Of a DNA stretch of 64,000 nt, positions 38,720 to 47,978 are shown piece by piece (within the stretch, counting starts at the first letter, position 1; each line of letters opens with the position of its first letter). This DNA is from JAOAPG01 sp963791575 (GTDB lineage Bacteria > Acidobacteriota > Terriglobia > Terriglobales > Acidobacteriaceae). The notes below the pieces were generated by a model. That model was not told the origin of the DNA and ran no database searches. It was given only the letters and a program-made list of their open reading frames with translations. Position numbers and translations under genes: made by a program. The stretch is taken from positions 62,001 through 126,000 of the forward strand of contig CAWBSY010000014.1 in NCBI GenBank assembly GCA_963791575.1, given 5' to 3'.

Positions 38720-39556
38720 ATGCCCTACTCATTTCTTTCGATTTTGTTCAGCCTCGGCGCTGTCGTGACTTGGGGCGTCGCTGATTTCACGGGCGGATAC
38801 GCCTCCCAGCGTGCCAATGCCTACCTGGTCGCAATGATCGCCCATGCTAGCGCTATGATTTTGGTGATCACCTTGGCTTTCTCTACCCACGCGGCTTTTC
38901 CTTCGCGCGCGAGTGTAGCTTGGTCGCTTGCGGCTGGACTATCTGGCGGGGCCGCGCTGGCCTTTTTTTATCGTGCGCTTGCTACCGGAAAAATGGGATT
39001 GACGGCACCGGTGTCGGCGGTACTTGGCGCAGCCATTCCAACCGCGTTCACCATAGCAACCGAAGGCGCACCTGGAATCTTGCGAATTGCGGGATTCATC
39101 TTGGCCGCAACTGGCATATGGCTGATCTCGCGCACGCAAGACAACGCCCGGCCCGATGGAATCGGTTTGGCCGTACTCGCTGGAATCGGATTTGCCGGAT
39201 TCTTTCTTTGCACCAAGCAGGCGGGAAATGCCTCGTCATTTTGGATTGCCGCATTCGCCAAAGCAGCATCTCTTGGACTAACCATTCCCATAGTTCTGCT
39301 CGGGCGCAGCTTCCGCAATGTCCACCGTCCGAGCGCGAGCCTCGCAGTGTTAGCGGGATGCCTCGACGTGACCGGCAGCGTGCTTTTTATCCGTGCAAGT
39401 CAAACCGGCCGATTGGATACGGCAGTCGTGCTGAGCTCATTGTATCCGGTAGTGACGGTGTTGTTGGCGAAAATAATCTTGAAAGAACATTTCACCCGCT
39501 GGAAAGCCATAGGAATGGTAGCCGCGTTGTTGGCAGTACCCATGATCGCAATGTAG
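38720..39556 (+). CDS. EamA/DMT-family transporter
   Basis: The protein has ten hydrophobic segments in two five-helix halves, the drug/metabolite transporter (EamA) layout. The first half begins 'LGAVVTWGVADFTGGYAS' and contains 'FFYRALATGKMGLTAPVS'; the second repeats it as 'LFIRASQTGRLDTAVVLSSL' and 'VTVLLAKIILKEHFTRWK'. Substrate unknown; it may export amino acids or metabolites. Start ATG 38720 is taken; a GTG at 38684 gives 12 more residues. It diverges from the antiporter gene (106-bp gap). Confidence 0.85.
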   Translation: MPYSFLSILFSLGAVVTWGVADFTGGYASQRANAYLVAMIAHASAMILVITLAFSTHAAFPSRASVAWSLAAGLSGGAALAFFYRALATGKMGLTAPVSAVLGAAIPTAFTIATEGAPGILRIAGFILAATGIWLISRTQDNARPDGIGLAVLAGIGFAGFFLCTKQAGNASSFWIAAFAKAASLGLTIPIVLLGRSFRNVHRPSASLAVLAGCLDVTGSVLFIRASQTGRLDTAVVLSSLYPVVTVLLAKIILKEHFTRWKAIGMVAALLAVPMIAM

Positions 39557-39562
39557 ACAAAG

Positions 39563-39610
39563 GCCCATGTAGGGACGGGCGCCTCGTCCGTCCAGGCCGC
39601 GTATTGCTCG
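39563..39610. repeat. Palindromic repeat (GGACGGGCG family)
   Basis: The sequence 'gtagggacgggcgcctcgtccgtcc' forms a stem GGACG/CGTCC and is followed by a degenerate copy of the 'gcc...gctcggc' module. It is related to the hairpin at 2716-2737 and lies between the EamA gene and the ABC ATPase gene. Confidence 0.5.
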
Positions 39611-39706
39611 GCATGCTTTTGCTTTAGACTTTTGCGAGATGTATCCGCGATCTCCGCGTGATCCCCGGCTAGCCTTTGTCCCTTCCAATTCTGCTAACAT
39701 CCGCTC

Positions 39707-40595
39707 GTGGCCCTCGTCGAAATTCGCAATCTCACGAAAGTTTTCCCGCTCGGAGAGTCTATCTTCGGCGGCGGCGCGAAGGGAGAAGTCCGCGCCGTCG
39801 ACGACGTTTCACTCGACATCGCTGCAGGTGAAACTCTCGGCCTCGTTGGCGAATCTGGATCAGGCAAGAGCACCCTGGGACGTTTGGTCCTTCGCTTAAT
39901 CGAACCAACTTCCGGAAGCGTTCGTTTCGCTGGACGCGACTTGCTCGCTGCGAGTCACAGCGAAATGCGAAGACTCCGCCGCGACATGCAAATCATCTTT
40001 CAAGATCCATTCGGATCGCTCGATCCTCGTATGCGTGTAGAAGATCTGATCGCCGAGCCGCTTGTAATACATAGCGAAATCACTGCGGGTGCCCCGTCCT
40101 ATCGCGAAGCGAAGGGCGGGAGTGGTGAATCAGCGGGTGCCCCATCTTTCGCGGTTTTTGCGAAAGGTGGGACGCGAGAGCACATCCTCTCGCCGTACCC
40201 GTGTCGCTGAACTTCTCCGCGCCGTCGGACTCGACGAATCCGCGATGCGCCGCTTTCCTCACGAATTCAGCGGAGGACAACGCCAGCGCATCGTGATCGC
40301 GCGCGCATTGGCGTTACGCCCAAAATTCATCGTCGGAGACGAACCCGTATCAGCTCTCGATGTAAGCGTAGGGGCACAGATCGTCAACCTGCTGGCGAAA
40401 TTGCAGCGCGAATTCGGATTGACCTATCTGTTCATCTCGCACTCCATGCCCGTCGTGAGATATCTGGCAAATAGAATCGCAGTGATGTACCGCGGAAAGA
40501 TCGTAGAAGTGGGAGATACAGAAAAGATGACCGAGCGACCGGAGCATCCGTACACGAAAAAGCTGCTGCAAGCTACTCCGGAAGTCTTAGCCTAA
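39707..40595 (+). CDS. Oligopeptide-type ABC transporter ATPase carrying internal repeats, frameshifted
   Basis: An OppF/DppF-like ATP-binding subunit. Visible parts: Walker A 'GLVGESGSGKSTLGR', Q-loop 'MQIIFQDPFGSLDPRMRV', signature 'FSGGQRQRIVIARAL', Walker B 'FIVGDEPVSALD', H-loop 'YLFISHSMPVVRYL', and the oligopeptide-family C-terminal 'HPYTKKLL'. The start is GTG 39707. Between 'EPLVIHSEIT' and 'RRTRVAELLRAVGLDE', where the family has a short linker, two copies of a 48-nt palindromic repeat are inserted and the frame moves by +1 across them. The gene may be inactive, or intact with one base error. No permease or binding-protein genes are adjacent. Confidence 0.8.
40085..40180. repeat. 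Tandem 2 x 48-nt palindromic repeat inside a coding sequence
   Basis: Two units, 40085-40132 and 40133-40180, both start GCGGGTGCCCC. Each holds an inverted repeat; in the second it is CCCATCTTTCGC / GCGAAAGGTGGG around a T-rich loop. The unit length is a multiple of three. Read in the upstream frame it encodes 'AGAPSYREAKGGSGES' then 'AGAPSFAVFAKGG'. The unit resembles GGGTGCCCC-type repeats I know from acidobacterial intergenic regions. Confidence 0.75.
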
Positions 40596-40635
40596 GCACG
40601 TTCGCCCGATTCACGCTCAGCATTTGTGAGCACAT

Positions 40636-41475
40636 TCATTTCCCTGTGATTTGACTTATCGGCAGCAGAGCGTTCATCGATCCAGACCGAAATCCTTCCA
40701 GATCCAGAGTGACGAACTTGAAACCCAGTCCCTTGAAGATGCGGCTAAACTCCGCAGCCATCTCCGTGCTGAGCGCTCGCGACAGTTCTTCTTGAGCAAT
40801 TTCAATGCGCACGATTTCGCCGTGATGACGTACACGAAACTGCACAAATCCCAAAGCTCGCAAGGCATCCTCACCTTGTTCAACAACGCTCAAGGCCTCG
40901 CGAGTCACGGGCCGACCGTATTCGATACGAGAGGACAAACACGCCGACGCTGGCTTATCCCAGACTTGCAGCCCCGCATTGCGAGCGAGTTCGCGAATAT
41001 CCTGCTTCGTCAATCCAGCGTCGAGCAGAGGAGCGGCTACATGATGGTTCTTGGCTGCACGTTGCCCGGGGCGGAAGTCGCCCTGATCATCAACATTCAC
41101 ACCATACGCAATCGATTCAAAGCCATTGTGAACGCGGTATGTTTCCATCACGGTAAATAGCTCGTCTTTGCAATGAAAGCAGCGCGTGGAGTCATTGCGG
41201 ACATATTCCGGACGCTCCATCTCGCTGGTCGAGATCACCTGGAGCGGAATTTCCTGCGACTGCGCGAACGCGATTGCGTCCGCTAAATGGGTGCGGGCCA
41301 AGCTCGGAGAATCCGCAATAACCGCGAGCATGGCGTCGCCTAAAACACAGTGCGCCATCCATGCGAGAAATGCGGAATCCACTCCTCCCGAGTACGCAAC
41401 CAGAGTGCGCCCCAAGGCGCGCAGACGATCCTCTAAAGCGGATTGTTTGGCAATCAGATCGACCGCGACAGGCAT
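40636..41475 (-). CDS. larE: ATP-dependent sacrificial sulfur transferase, LarE-like
   Basis: LarE donates its own cysteine sulfur to the nickel-pincer cofactor precursor of lactate racemase. Motifs: PP-loop 'VAYSGGVDSAFLAW', 'STRCFHCKDELF', and 'WDKPASACLSSRIEYG', where a Cys in 'ASACLSS' corresponds to the sacrificial residue. Length 279 is typical. larA, larB and larC are not in the window, so either they are elsewhere or this homologue serves another thiolation, as many LarE-like proteins are annotated. It is convergent with the ABC ATPase gene (40-bp gap). Confidence 0.85.
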   Translation of the reverse strand: MPVAVDLIAKQSALEDRLRALGRTLVAYSGGVDSAFLAWMAHCVLGDAMLAVIADSPSLARTHLADAIAFAQSQEIPLQVISTSEMERPEYVRNDSTRCFHCKDELFTVMETYRVHNGFESIAYGVNVDDQGDFRPGQRAAKNHHVAAPLLDAGLTKQDIRELARNAGLQVWDKPASACLSSRIEYGRPVTREALSVVEQGEDALRALGFVQFRVRHHGEIVRIEIAQEELSRALSTEMAAEFSRIFKGLGFKFVTLDLEGFRSGSMNALLPISQITGK

Positions 41476-41552
41476 AGAAGAATCTTAATCCGTCTGCAAG
41501 CTTATCGGAAGCTTAGGTGAGAATTCCCCGCAAAAGGATGCACAAATTCCAC

Positions 41553-44054
41553 TCAGAACAAGCGTTCCTGCCGCCGCAAATTGCCGAAGGCTCCAATATT
41601 GGCCAGCGCAAAAGTAAAGCGATATTGATTTTCGTTGCGAACCGATCCCAGCGAAAACCTGCGATATTCGATATTGAATCCGCAACAATCCCAGTTATAC
41701 GCTACCTGCGCTGACGCGTATTGCAGAAAATTGAGAGTGGCATCGAAACCAATATTAGTGGCTGCGCTAAAGCCACGCTTTCCCTGGTTTCCATAGCCTA
41801 CTAGCACCCGGAATTGATTGAACGTCGGTACGGAAGATAAGGCAGCCTGCACCGGTACAGGCGCGGATGGCAGCGTCTCTTCAGGCACATGCAGAAAAGC
41901 GTCTCCGCCGCCTATGGTGAAAGAACCTACTCGATGATTAAGCAGCGCCATGCTGCTATTCACCCGGCCGCTCCAAAAGTCATAGTCCACATCCCATTCC
42001 AAATTCGTCTGAGCTGAGGCTTGGACGTTCAAGCGAGAGATCAGCGGCGAAAGATGGCGCGTCTGAGTAAGAAATGCGATGCCTGTGAGATCTTCGGTCG
42101 TACTAAAGACATTCAATCTGCCGGGCACAAGTGCGCCTCCGAATGTCGGATCAATAAAATACTTCTGCGCGAGCTCCCAGGTGACAACCTCCCTTACTGC
42201 TGGTTGAGGTGCGCAGCTAGGCCCTCTAGGCAGCTGTCGTTCCCACGGGACGGGATTCGATGGGGGTGCTCCTCCGACCATAAGAAGCGGCATACCCGCC
42301 TTGCCGCAATTTTTCGGCTCCTCGTTCGGCTCTTCGGACGATGTCCGTTTGGAATACAGCCGATTTACCACTGAATATTCAACTTCGTTCGTGTCGCTAA
42401 GAATATCCCGCTCATCGAAACGCAGAATGTTGGCAAAGTTACTGACTCCGTTCACGTAGTTGTAGACAATGCGAGGCTCAACTACATGCTTCCACCTACG
42501 TCCCATGAATTCACGGTCAAAGACCCGGCTAACCGCGGGAAGACGAAGGTCAAAAGAAGTCTGCAGGACTTTGCGCGTAATGACACTCGATCTAGCAACT
42601 CCCACTTCCCCAAAACCGCTAGGAATGAGCTGTTGTGTGTACAGAGTGTCGCGCACCGAAAGGTCCGAACGCAGAGACCACCCGTGCAAAACAAGTGGCA
42701 AAGACAAACTAGGATACAGATCGAAACGGCCCACCAGAGGCGCGGTACTGAAAGCGGGCAAGCCGTTCAACGCAGGATCACTCCGTGATAAGCCATCGAC
42801 TGCGGCGTCATAGGACCAATAAAACGGCGACTTGCCAATCTGGCGGTCAACGCTGGAAGACTCCAGACTTGGAGCATGCAGAATGTTGATCACTTTTGCG
42901 GGTGTCGTGTCCGTTTCATAGTCCTGATAGCGCTGGGTTGATGCATTGTAAAAAAATCCGTTAGTGGCGTTGGAAAGAAAAGCCAACGACTTCACTTCGG
43001 AGTTTACCGCCTGTGTGAATACGTCGCTAAACGCAAGACGGAATACATAGGAACTGAGGTAGTCGATGTTAGCGACCGCTCGAAAATGACGCGCGAATGT
43101 ACCCTCGCCATCCAGTCGTACATCCGCTCCTCCCTGATAATTGGCCCCAGTGCGGCGATCGAGGACGCTATAAAAGTTGAAGTTAACAAACGACGTATCA
43201 CTAGGCCGCACTCGAAAATCTCCATCTGGAGCCCATCCGCGTTGAGAAAAATACTCAGAGCCCACTAGCAGATCCATGCTGCGGTTGATAGCCCAGAAGA
43301 CGGATTCTCCCGCCGTATAACCTTTCGTTGAAGAGCGTCCGATGTTCGGGATGAGGAACCCAGACTGCCGCGGCTGCCGTTGAATAGGATGAGTGGCAAA
43401 AGGAAAGAAAAAAATCGGGACGCCTTCGAGACGAAAAATGCTTTTATAAATCTTGGCATTGCCGCCGACCTCTACATCCATTTTTCCGGCGTAGAACTGC
43501 CATTTAGGACGGGGCAGTTCGCACGTAGTAATTGTGCCGTCGTATACGAGGTAATGATCGGGGCCGGTTTTCACGACCGATTTGCCACTGAATGCGAAAG
43601 GATTCGGCGAGGTCAGAACCATCCTCGATCCTTTAAGCCGGAACCCTGTAGTGCCGGTCACGTTTTCAAAGCGGCCAGTTTCCAGACGAATGTTATATGT
43701 ACCGTGTGTGGCTTGGATGTGCTCATCGTTAGGACCACCATCAAGAACTACGTGACCATCTTCAGTCGAATCCCCCGTTTCAGAATTGTAGGTAACTTCG
43801 TCGGCGCGAAGGATGTACCCTTCGTAGTGGATCTCGGCTTTTCCATGCAGCTTGAAAACTGGCCCGACTTTTTCTTGTTCGACTGCTTTGATGATCACGT
43901 CCTCCTGGTTCAGCACAGCAGGAGCGTTAGGCAGAATTTGTGATGAGTTTTGCTGGTTATTTGAGGCAAGCAACTGGCTGGTAACTAGTGAATGCGTGAC
44001 CAACAGATGACAAGCGACCGTCAGCGTGATAATTAATCCTGTGCGGGATGTCAT
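41553..44054 (-). CDS. lptD: LPS-assembly outer-membrane protein LptD
   Basis: LptD is the beta-barrel that, with LptE, puts LPS into the outer leaflet. Start at ATG 44054 gives a signal peptide ('LIITLTVACHLLVTHSLV'). The N-terminal jellyroll of the OstA type follows ('GKAEIHYEGYILRADEVTYN', 'TEDGHVVLDGGPNDEHI'), then a long beta-barrel with 'FFFPFATHPIQRQPRQSGFL' and 'SVFWAINRSMDLLVGSEYFS'. A Cys-containing insert lies around residues 600-640. The last residue is Phe, the usual barrel-insertion signal recognised by BamA. About 833 residues, normal. lptE is not nearby. Confidence 0.92.
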   Translation of the reverse strand: MTSRTGLIITLTVACHLLVTHSLVTSQLLASNNQQNSSQILPNAPAVLNQEDVIIKAVEQEKVGPVFKLHGKAEIHYEGYILRADEVTYNSETGDSTEDGHVVLDGGPNDEHIQATHGTYNIRLETGRFENVTGTTGFRLKGSRMVLTSPNPFAFSGKSVVKTGPDHYLVYDGTITTCELPRPKWQFYAGKMDVEVGGNAKIYKSIFRLEGVPIFFFPFATHPIQRQPRQSGFLIPNIGRSSTKGYTAGESVFWAINRSMDLLVGSEYFSQRGWAPDGDFRVRPSDTSFVNFNFYSVLDRRTGANYQGGADVRLDGEGTFARHFRAVANIDYLSSYVFRLAFSDVFTQAVNSEVKSLAFLSNATNGFFYNASTQRYQDYETDTTPAKVINILHAPSLESSSVDRQIGKSPFYWSYDAAVDGLSRSDPALNGLPAFSTAPLVGRFDLYPSLSLPLVLHGWSLRSDLSVRDTLYTQQLIPSGFGEVGVARSSVITRKVLQTSFDLRLPAVSRVFDREFMGRRWKHVVEPRIVYNYVNGVSNFANILRFDERDILSDTNEVEYSVVNRLYSKRTSSEEPNEEPKNCGKAGMPLLMVGGAPPSNPVPWERQLPRGPSCAPQPAVREVVTWELAQKYFIDPTFGGALVPGRLNVFSTTEDLTGIAFLTQTRHLSPLISRLNVQASAQTNLEWDVDYDFWSGRVNSSMALLNHRVGSFTIGGGDAFLHVPEETLPSAPVPVQAALSSVPTFNQFRVLVGYGNQGKRGFSAATNIGFDATLNFLQYASAQVAYNWDCCGFNIEYRRFSLGSVRNENQYRFTFALANIGAFGNLRRQERLF

Positions 44055-44250
44055 CGGAAGCGCACGAACTCTCCGGATCGCAGCCGTGCCAAAGTTAAGC
44101 GTGAACTTAGCATGACGCTGATCCGGCTGGCAACGTTCGTAGGTAGATCGATGCCGCAATCCGTTGCTTCAGTTGGGTTAATAGACATAACTAATCCGGC
44201 GCATGCAGGTGATATATCGCAACGCTCGTTTGACGTGAAGTTGTTTTCCT

Positions 44251-45513
44251 ATGAATTCCAGATTTAGACCTGATGACGAATCAAATACGCCTTCACAATT
44301 GATTGATTCTGAATCTTTGGATGCGAGTGAGCAGAACTTTGCCGCCAGCTCTTTGGAGTCCGAGCAAAGACCCGTAGAGCAGCGCTTCATAGTTGAAACC
44401 AGCAACGTTGAGACCAGCAATGCCAACACCAGCCACTCTGAAGAGACTCAGCCGAAGTACGACAAGTCCCGTATCGAGAGCTCGGCGATGCCATCACCGC
44501 AAGCACAGCCACTTTCAGCCATTTCGGATTTGTCCCAGCCCGGCGTTGCGCTTCCGCCCGAACTGATCCTGCAACCGGACGCTGGAGCATGGCGTCAAGA
44601 GGTTGCGGCGAAGGTAAATCGCTACAAGGCGCGCAAGCCCCGCCCACCACGCTATCCATCATTGCAGCTGAAATTCGAGCCTCGAGAATCGCCTTGGAGA
44701 GATTCAGCCAGGGATGAACGTGCTGAAACATCCGATGCGCAAGGTTATTCAGCTCATAATCGCCATGCGGTCGCGGTACAGCAGTCTTCAGCGGTCCGCC
44801 AGGCGCTCCCGCCGGAAGAGGCTAACCCCCTTGTGCATGCGTCTGCTTTCCAAAAATCAGATTTTCACGCGCTAGAGACCAGCGCGCGCATTCTGGAGTT
44901 TCCTCGTGCTCTGGTTCTTCCCAGTACTTTGGATGAATTAGCAGAACCCGTCAGCGACAAGCCTCGTATTCTTGACGTTCCCGATCATGCACCTCCACCA
45001 CCCGCCTTGGGCGGGATCTCGATTGAACCGATTGAACAGATTGCTGAAGAGAAAAGACCCGGCATCGACATACCGTTGCAATCTGCCGTGATGTCGCGGC
45101 GACTGAGCGCTTTTGCGATTGACGCGTTTCTGGTTGCGTTCGCTTCCACGCTGTTTGGCTATGTATTTTTTCGAATCACGAATGCAATTCCATCTATGCG
45201 CGAAGGAATTATGCCTGCTCTTATACTCACTGGGTTATTTTGGGCTACCTATCAATATCTATTACTGGTGCACACTGGAACGACTCCGGGATTAAAATTG
45301 GCGAAGCTTCAGCTCCGTAGATTCGACGGCACCGCTGTCTCGCTCAAAGGTCGTCGCTGGCGTGTGCTGGCCTCGTTTCTCTCTGGACTGTCACTCGGCA
45401 TCGGCTACTTGTGGTGTTTTCTCGATGAAGATCAGCTGTGCTGGCACGATCGCATTACGCACACGTATATGGCACCCCGCACCATCAGTCTTCCTGACGT
45501 CGATCTTCTTTAG
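44251..45513 (+). CDS. RDD-family membrane protein with long disordered N terminus
   Basis: Residues about 284-415 form an RDD domain with three membrane helices: 'RRLSAFAIDAFLVAFAST', 'LILTGLFWATYQYLLLVHTG', 'PGLKLAKLQLRRFDG', and 'FLSGLSLGIGYLWCFLDED'. RDD proteins have been linked to ion exchange, but roles vary. The first ~280 residues are polar and Pro/Ser/Glu-rich with a small repeat ('VETSNVETSNANTS'), probably cytoplasmic and disordered. It is divergent from lptD (196-bp gap), so the two may share regulation. Confidence 0.8.
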   Translation: MNSRFRPDDESNTPSQLIDSESLDASEQNFAASSLESEQRPVEQRFIVETSNVETSNANTSHSEETQPKYDKSRIESSAMPSPQAQPLSAISDLSQPGVALPPELILQPDAGAWRQEVAAKVNRYKARKPRPPRYPSLQLKFEPRESPWRDSARDERAETSDAQGYSAHNRHAVAVQQSSAVRQALPPEEANPLVHASAFQKSDFHALETSARILEFPRALVLPSTLDELAEPVSDKPRILDVPDHAPPPPALGGISIEPIEQIAEEKRPGIDIPLQSAVMSRRLSAFAIDAFLVAFASTLFGYVFFRITNAIPSMREGIMPALILTGLFWATYQYLLLVHTGTTPGLKLAKLQLRRFDGTAVSLKGRRWRVLASFLSGLSLGIGYLWCFLDEDQLCWHDRITHTYMAPRTISLPDVDLL

Positions 45514-45609
45514 ATAGATCTGAGCAACCCATCTCAATGACATCAATAAAATCATTTAATATACCTCTGAGGACGTTTACCCGCCGCGGTATGTTAGATT
45601 TTTAAGTTT

Positions 45610-45625
45610 GCATCCGCCCGGATGC
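45610..45625 (+). promoter_or_regulatory. Perfect 7-bp inverted repeat just before the permease start
   Basis: GCATCCG-CC-CGGATGC ends 7 nt before the ATG at 45633, and no clear Shine-Dalgarno sequence is seen there. It could be an operator or an RNA hairpin that limits ribosome access. Weak evidence, sequence only. Confidence 0.3.
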
Positions 45626-45632
45626 CCAACCT

Positions 45633-47894
45633 ATGTCAACTTCCATTCAGAATGCCAGACCAGCCGTAAAGGTGTTTGTGGCCACTACGGTGATGCTGAC
45701 ATTCATCTCTTTTTGGCGTGCTGCAGCTATTGTTCTCGCTGACTTAGCTTCATCTGCCTATTACGCTGGAGGCGACGCCGAGAAGGTTATCGGCAAAAGC
45801 GCACCATGGTTCATTTTGGCCGTCATGCTGTTCAGCTATGCCGTCCGGGCTCTTTATATCGAGTCCAGCAGCATGTTTGTTCGAGGCGGTGTGTATCGCG
45901 TGGTTAAAGAGGCCATGGGCGGCACGCTCGCCAAAATATCGGTTTCAGCGCTGCTGTTCGATTACGTTCTAACGGGGCCGATTAGCGCCGTTTCGGCGGG
46001 CCAATACTTAGCCGGTTTTGTCGAAGACATAGCGCGCTATGCTGGGCATCCATTTCACTATTTTCCTGAGAACAGCTTTGCGGCAGGATTCGCTATCCTG
46101 ATCGTGGTTTATTTCTGGTGGAAAAACATCCAGGGGATCCACGAATCGAGCGGCAAAGCCCTGCAGATCATGATCGTCACCACTGTTATGGTCGTGATTC
46201 TCATCGCTTGGTGCGCAATCACAATCTTAAACAGACCGATTCAAATGCCGCCTAATCCGTTGCATCCCGGCGTTGTTCCGCTCACCAAAGAATCGATGGG
46301 ATGGCTATACGGCTCGTGGCTGAGTCATCTGACCTGGATCATCGCATTCGTGGGCTTCGGACACTCGGTGCTCGCCATGAGCGGCGAGGAAACTTTGGCT
46401 CAGGTCAATCGCGAGATTGAACACCCTAAGCTGAAAAATCTGGAAAAAACAGGTCTGATTATTTTTGTTTACAGCCTGCTTTTCACCTCGCTGGTTTCGT
46501 TTTTTGCGGTGATGATTATCCCCGATAAGATCAGACCCGAATACTTCGGAAACTTGATCGGCGGCATCGCGATGTTTCTCGCGGGTCCGGTCTGGGCAAA
46601 GCTGGCTTTCCGTGGATTCGTGGTGCTGGTTGGGGTACTGATTCTGGCCGGCGCTCAAAACACTTCTATCGTCGGCGCCAACGGCGTGCTGAATCGCATG
46701 GCCGAGGATGGAGTCCTGACCTCAGCTTTTCAGAAACCCCACCCGCGCTATGGCACCAGCTACCGGGTTGTGAATTTGATTGTGATCATGCAGTTGCTCA
46801 CCATCATCGCAACTCACGGCAACGTATTTGTTTTGGCCGGACTTTACGCCTTCGGAGTTATCTGGAGCTTCGCTCTGATGTCGCTGGCGGTAGTGGTGCT
46901 GCGCTATAAAGCTCCCGGAAACCGCGAATGGCGAGTGCCCGGTAATCCGAAGTTTTTTGGCAAAGAAGTTCCTATCGGTCTCATCATCATCTCGATCGTA
47001 TTGTTCATTACCGCTCTGGTGAATCTCTTTACGAAATCAGAAGCCACCATAGCTGGAGTCAGTTTCAGCGCCATCTTCTTCGCGATTTTCACCTACTCCG
47101 AGCATCGTGTTTCAAAAGCGCGCGTAGGCAAGCCCGAAGGCCTCGCTCAGTTCCGGGTTTATGGAAATCAGGAGCTTGGCAGTGGGGAATTGGGAGTGCG
47201 TCCCGGGAATGTGTTGGTCGCGGTGCGCGATCCAAAAAACCTTTACTACCTGCGTGAAGTTTTAAGACGAACAGACACAACTCGCCAAGACGTAGTCGTG
47301 ATGACGGCGCGGTTGTACCAACGCGAGCATTCTTTTAGCGGGCGTACGGTTTACGAAGCAAATGAAATATTCGACCACTACGAGCAAGACTTATTTACCC
47401 AGGTCGTAAGTTTGGCAGAGAAAGAAGGCCGCCCGGTTTCTTTGTTGGTTGTGCCTGCGGCGGACGTCTTCGATGGCATCGTGGTTACCGCGCAAAGACT
47501 CGATTCCAGCCGCATCGTCTGCGGACTCTCCAATAAGCTGACAACCGACGAGCAAGCCAAAATGACAGGCGATGCATGGGAGCGGCTCCCCGAACCAAGG
47601 CCGAGGTTGGTCATCGAAGTTCACGAGCCCAATGGAAAAGTCCGTGAATACGCCCTCGGACCACATACTCCGCGCCTGCGTCCACAGGATCTCGAACTCA
47701 TGCACAGGCTGTGGCTCGAAGTGACTTCCGATCCCAAATTTGCGGGAGCTCATCATTATCACGTCGTGGCCTTGGCTCTCGAGGAATTGCAGCGCGAACT
47801 GAGCACCGACCAACGCCAGCAGTTGCTGTCGAAGTTGCTGGAAGAGATGCACCGGGGAGATGAGACAGCCGGAAGCCTGCCTGCCGGAGATTAA
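45633..47894 (+). CDS. APC-superfamily amino acid permease with C-terminal cytosolic domain
   Basis: The first ~490 residues are a twelve-helix APC permease: 'VMLTFISFWRAAAIVLADLA', 'YAVRALYIESSSMFVRGGVY', 'GFGHSVLAMSGEETLAQVNREI' (core), 'GANGVLNRMAEDGVL', 'YGTSYRVVNLIVIMQLL'. The last ~250 residues are soluble, starting 'VLVAVRDPKNLYYLREVLRR' and including 'DVVVMTARLYQRE' and 'LLVVPAADVFDGIVVTAQRL', an alpha/beta pattern like universal-stress-protein or cation-chloride-type C domains, suggesting nucleotide or ligand control of transport. Substrate unknown. It is upstream of gltX by 84 nt in the same direction. Confidence 0.85.
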   Translation: MSTSIQNARPAVKVFVATTVMLTFISFWRAAAIVLADLASSAYYAGGDAEKVIGKSAPWFILAVMLFSYAVRALYIESSSMFVRGGVYRVVKEAMGGTLAKISVSALLFDYVLTGPISAVSAGQYLAGFVEDIARYAGHPFHYFPENSFAAGFAILIVVYFWWKNIQGIHESSGKALQIMIVTTVMVVILIAWCAITILNRPIQMPPNPLHPGVVPLTKESMGWLYGSWLSHLTWIIAFVGFGHSVLAMSGEETLAQVNREIEHPKLKNLEKTGLIIFVYSLLFTSLVSFFAVMIIPDKIRPEYFGNLIGGIAMFLAGPVWAKLAFRGFVVLVGVLILAGAQNTSIVGANGVLNRMAEDGVLTSAFQKPHPRYGTSYRVVNLIVIMQLLTIIATHGNVFVLAGLYAFGVIWSFALMSLAVVVLRYKAPGNREWRVPGNPKFFGKEVPIGLIIISIVLFITALVNLFTKSEATIAGVSFSAIFFAIFTYSEHRVSKARVGKPEGLAQFRVYGNQELGSGELGVRPGNVLVAVRDPKNLYYLREVLRRTDTTRQDVVVMTARLYQREHSFSGRTVYEANEIFDHYEQDLFTQVVSLAEKEGRPVSLLVVPAADVFDGIVVTAQRLDSSRIVCGLSNKLTTDEQAKMTGDAWERLPEPRPRLVIEVHEPNGKVREYALGPHTPRLRPQDLELMHRLWLEVTSDPKFAGAHHYHVVALALEELQRELSTDQRQQLLSKLLEEMHRGDETAGSLPAGD

Positions 47895-47978
47895 TTCCAG
47901 ATTCACTCTTGGCGTCCCCACGTTTTTCTGAGAGTACGTCATCCATGAGAATCAAACCTCTCTGCTAACATCTTTGCT

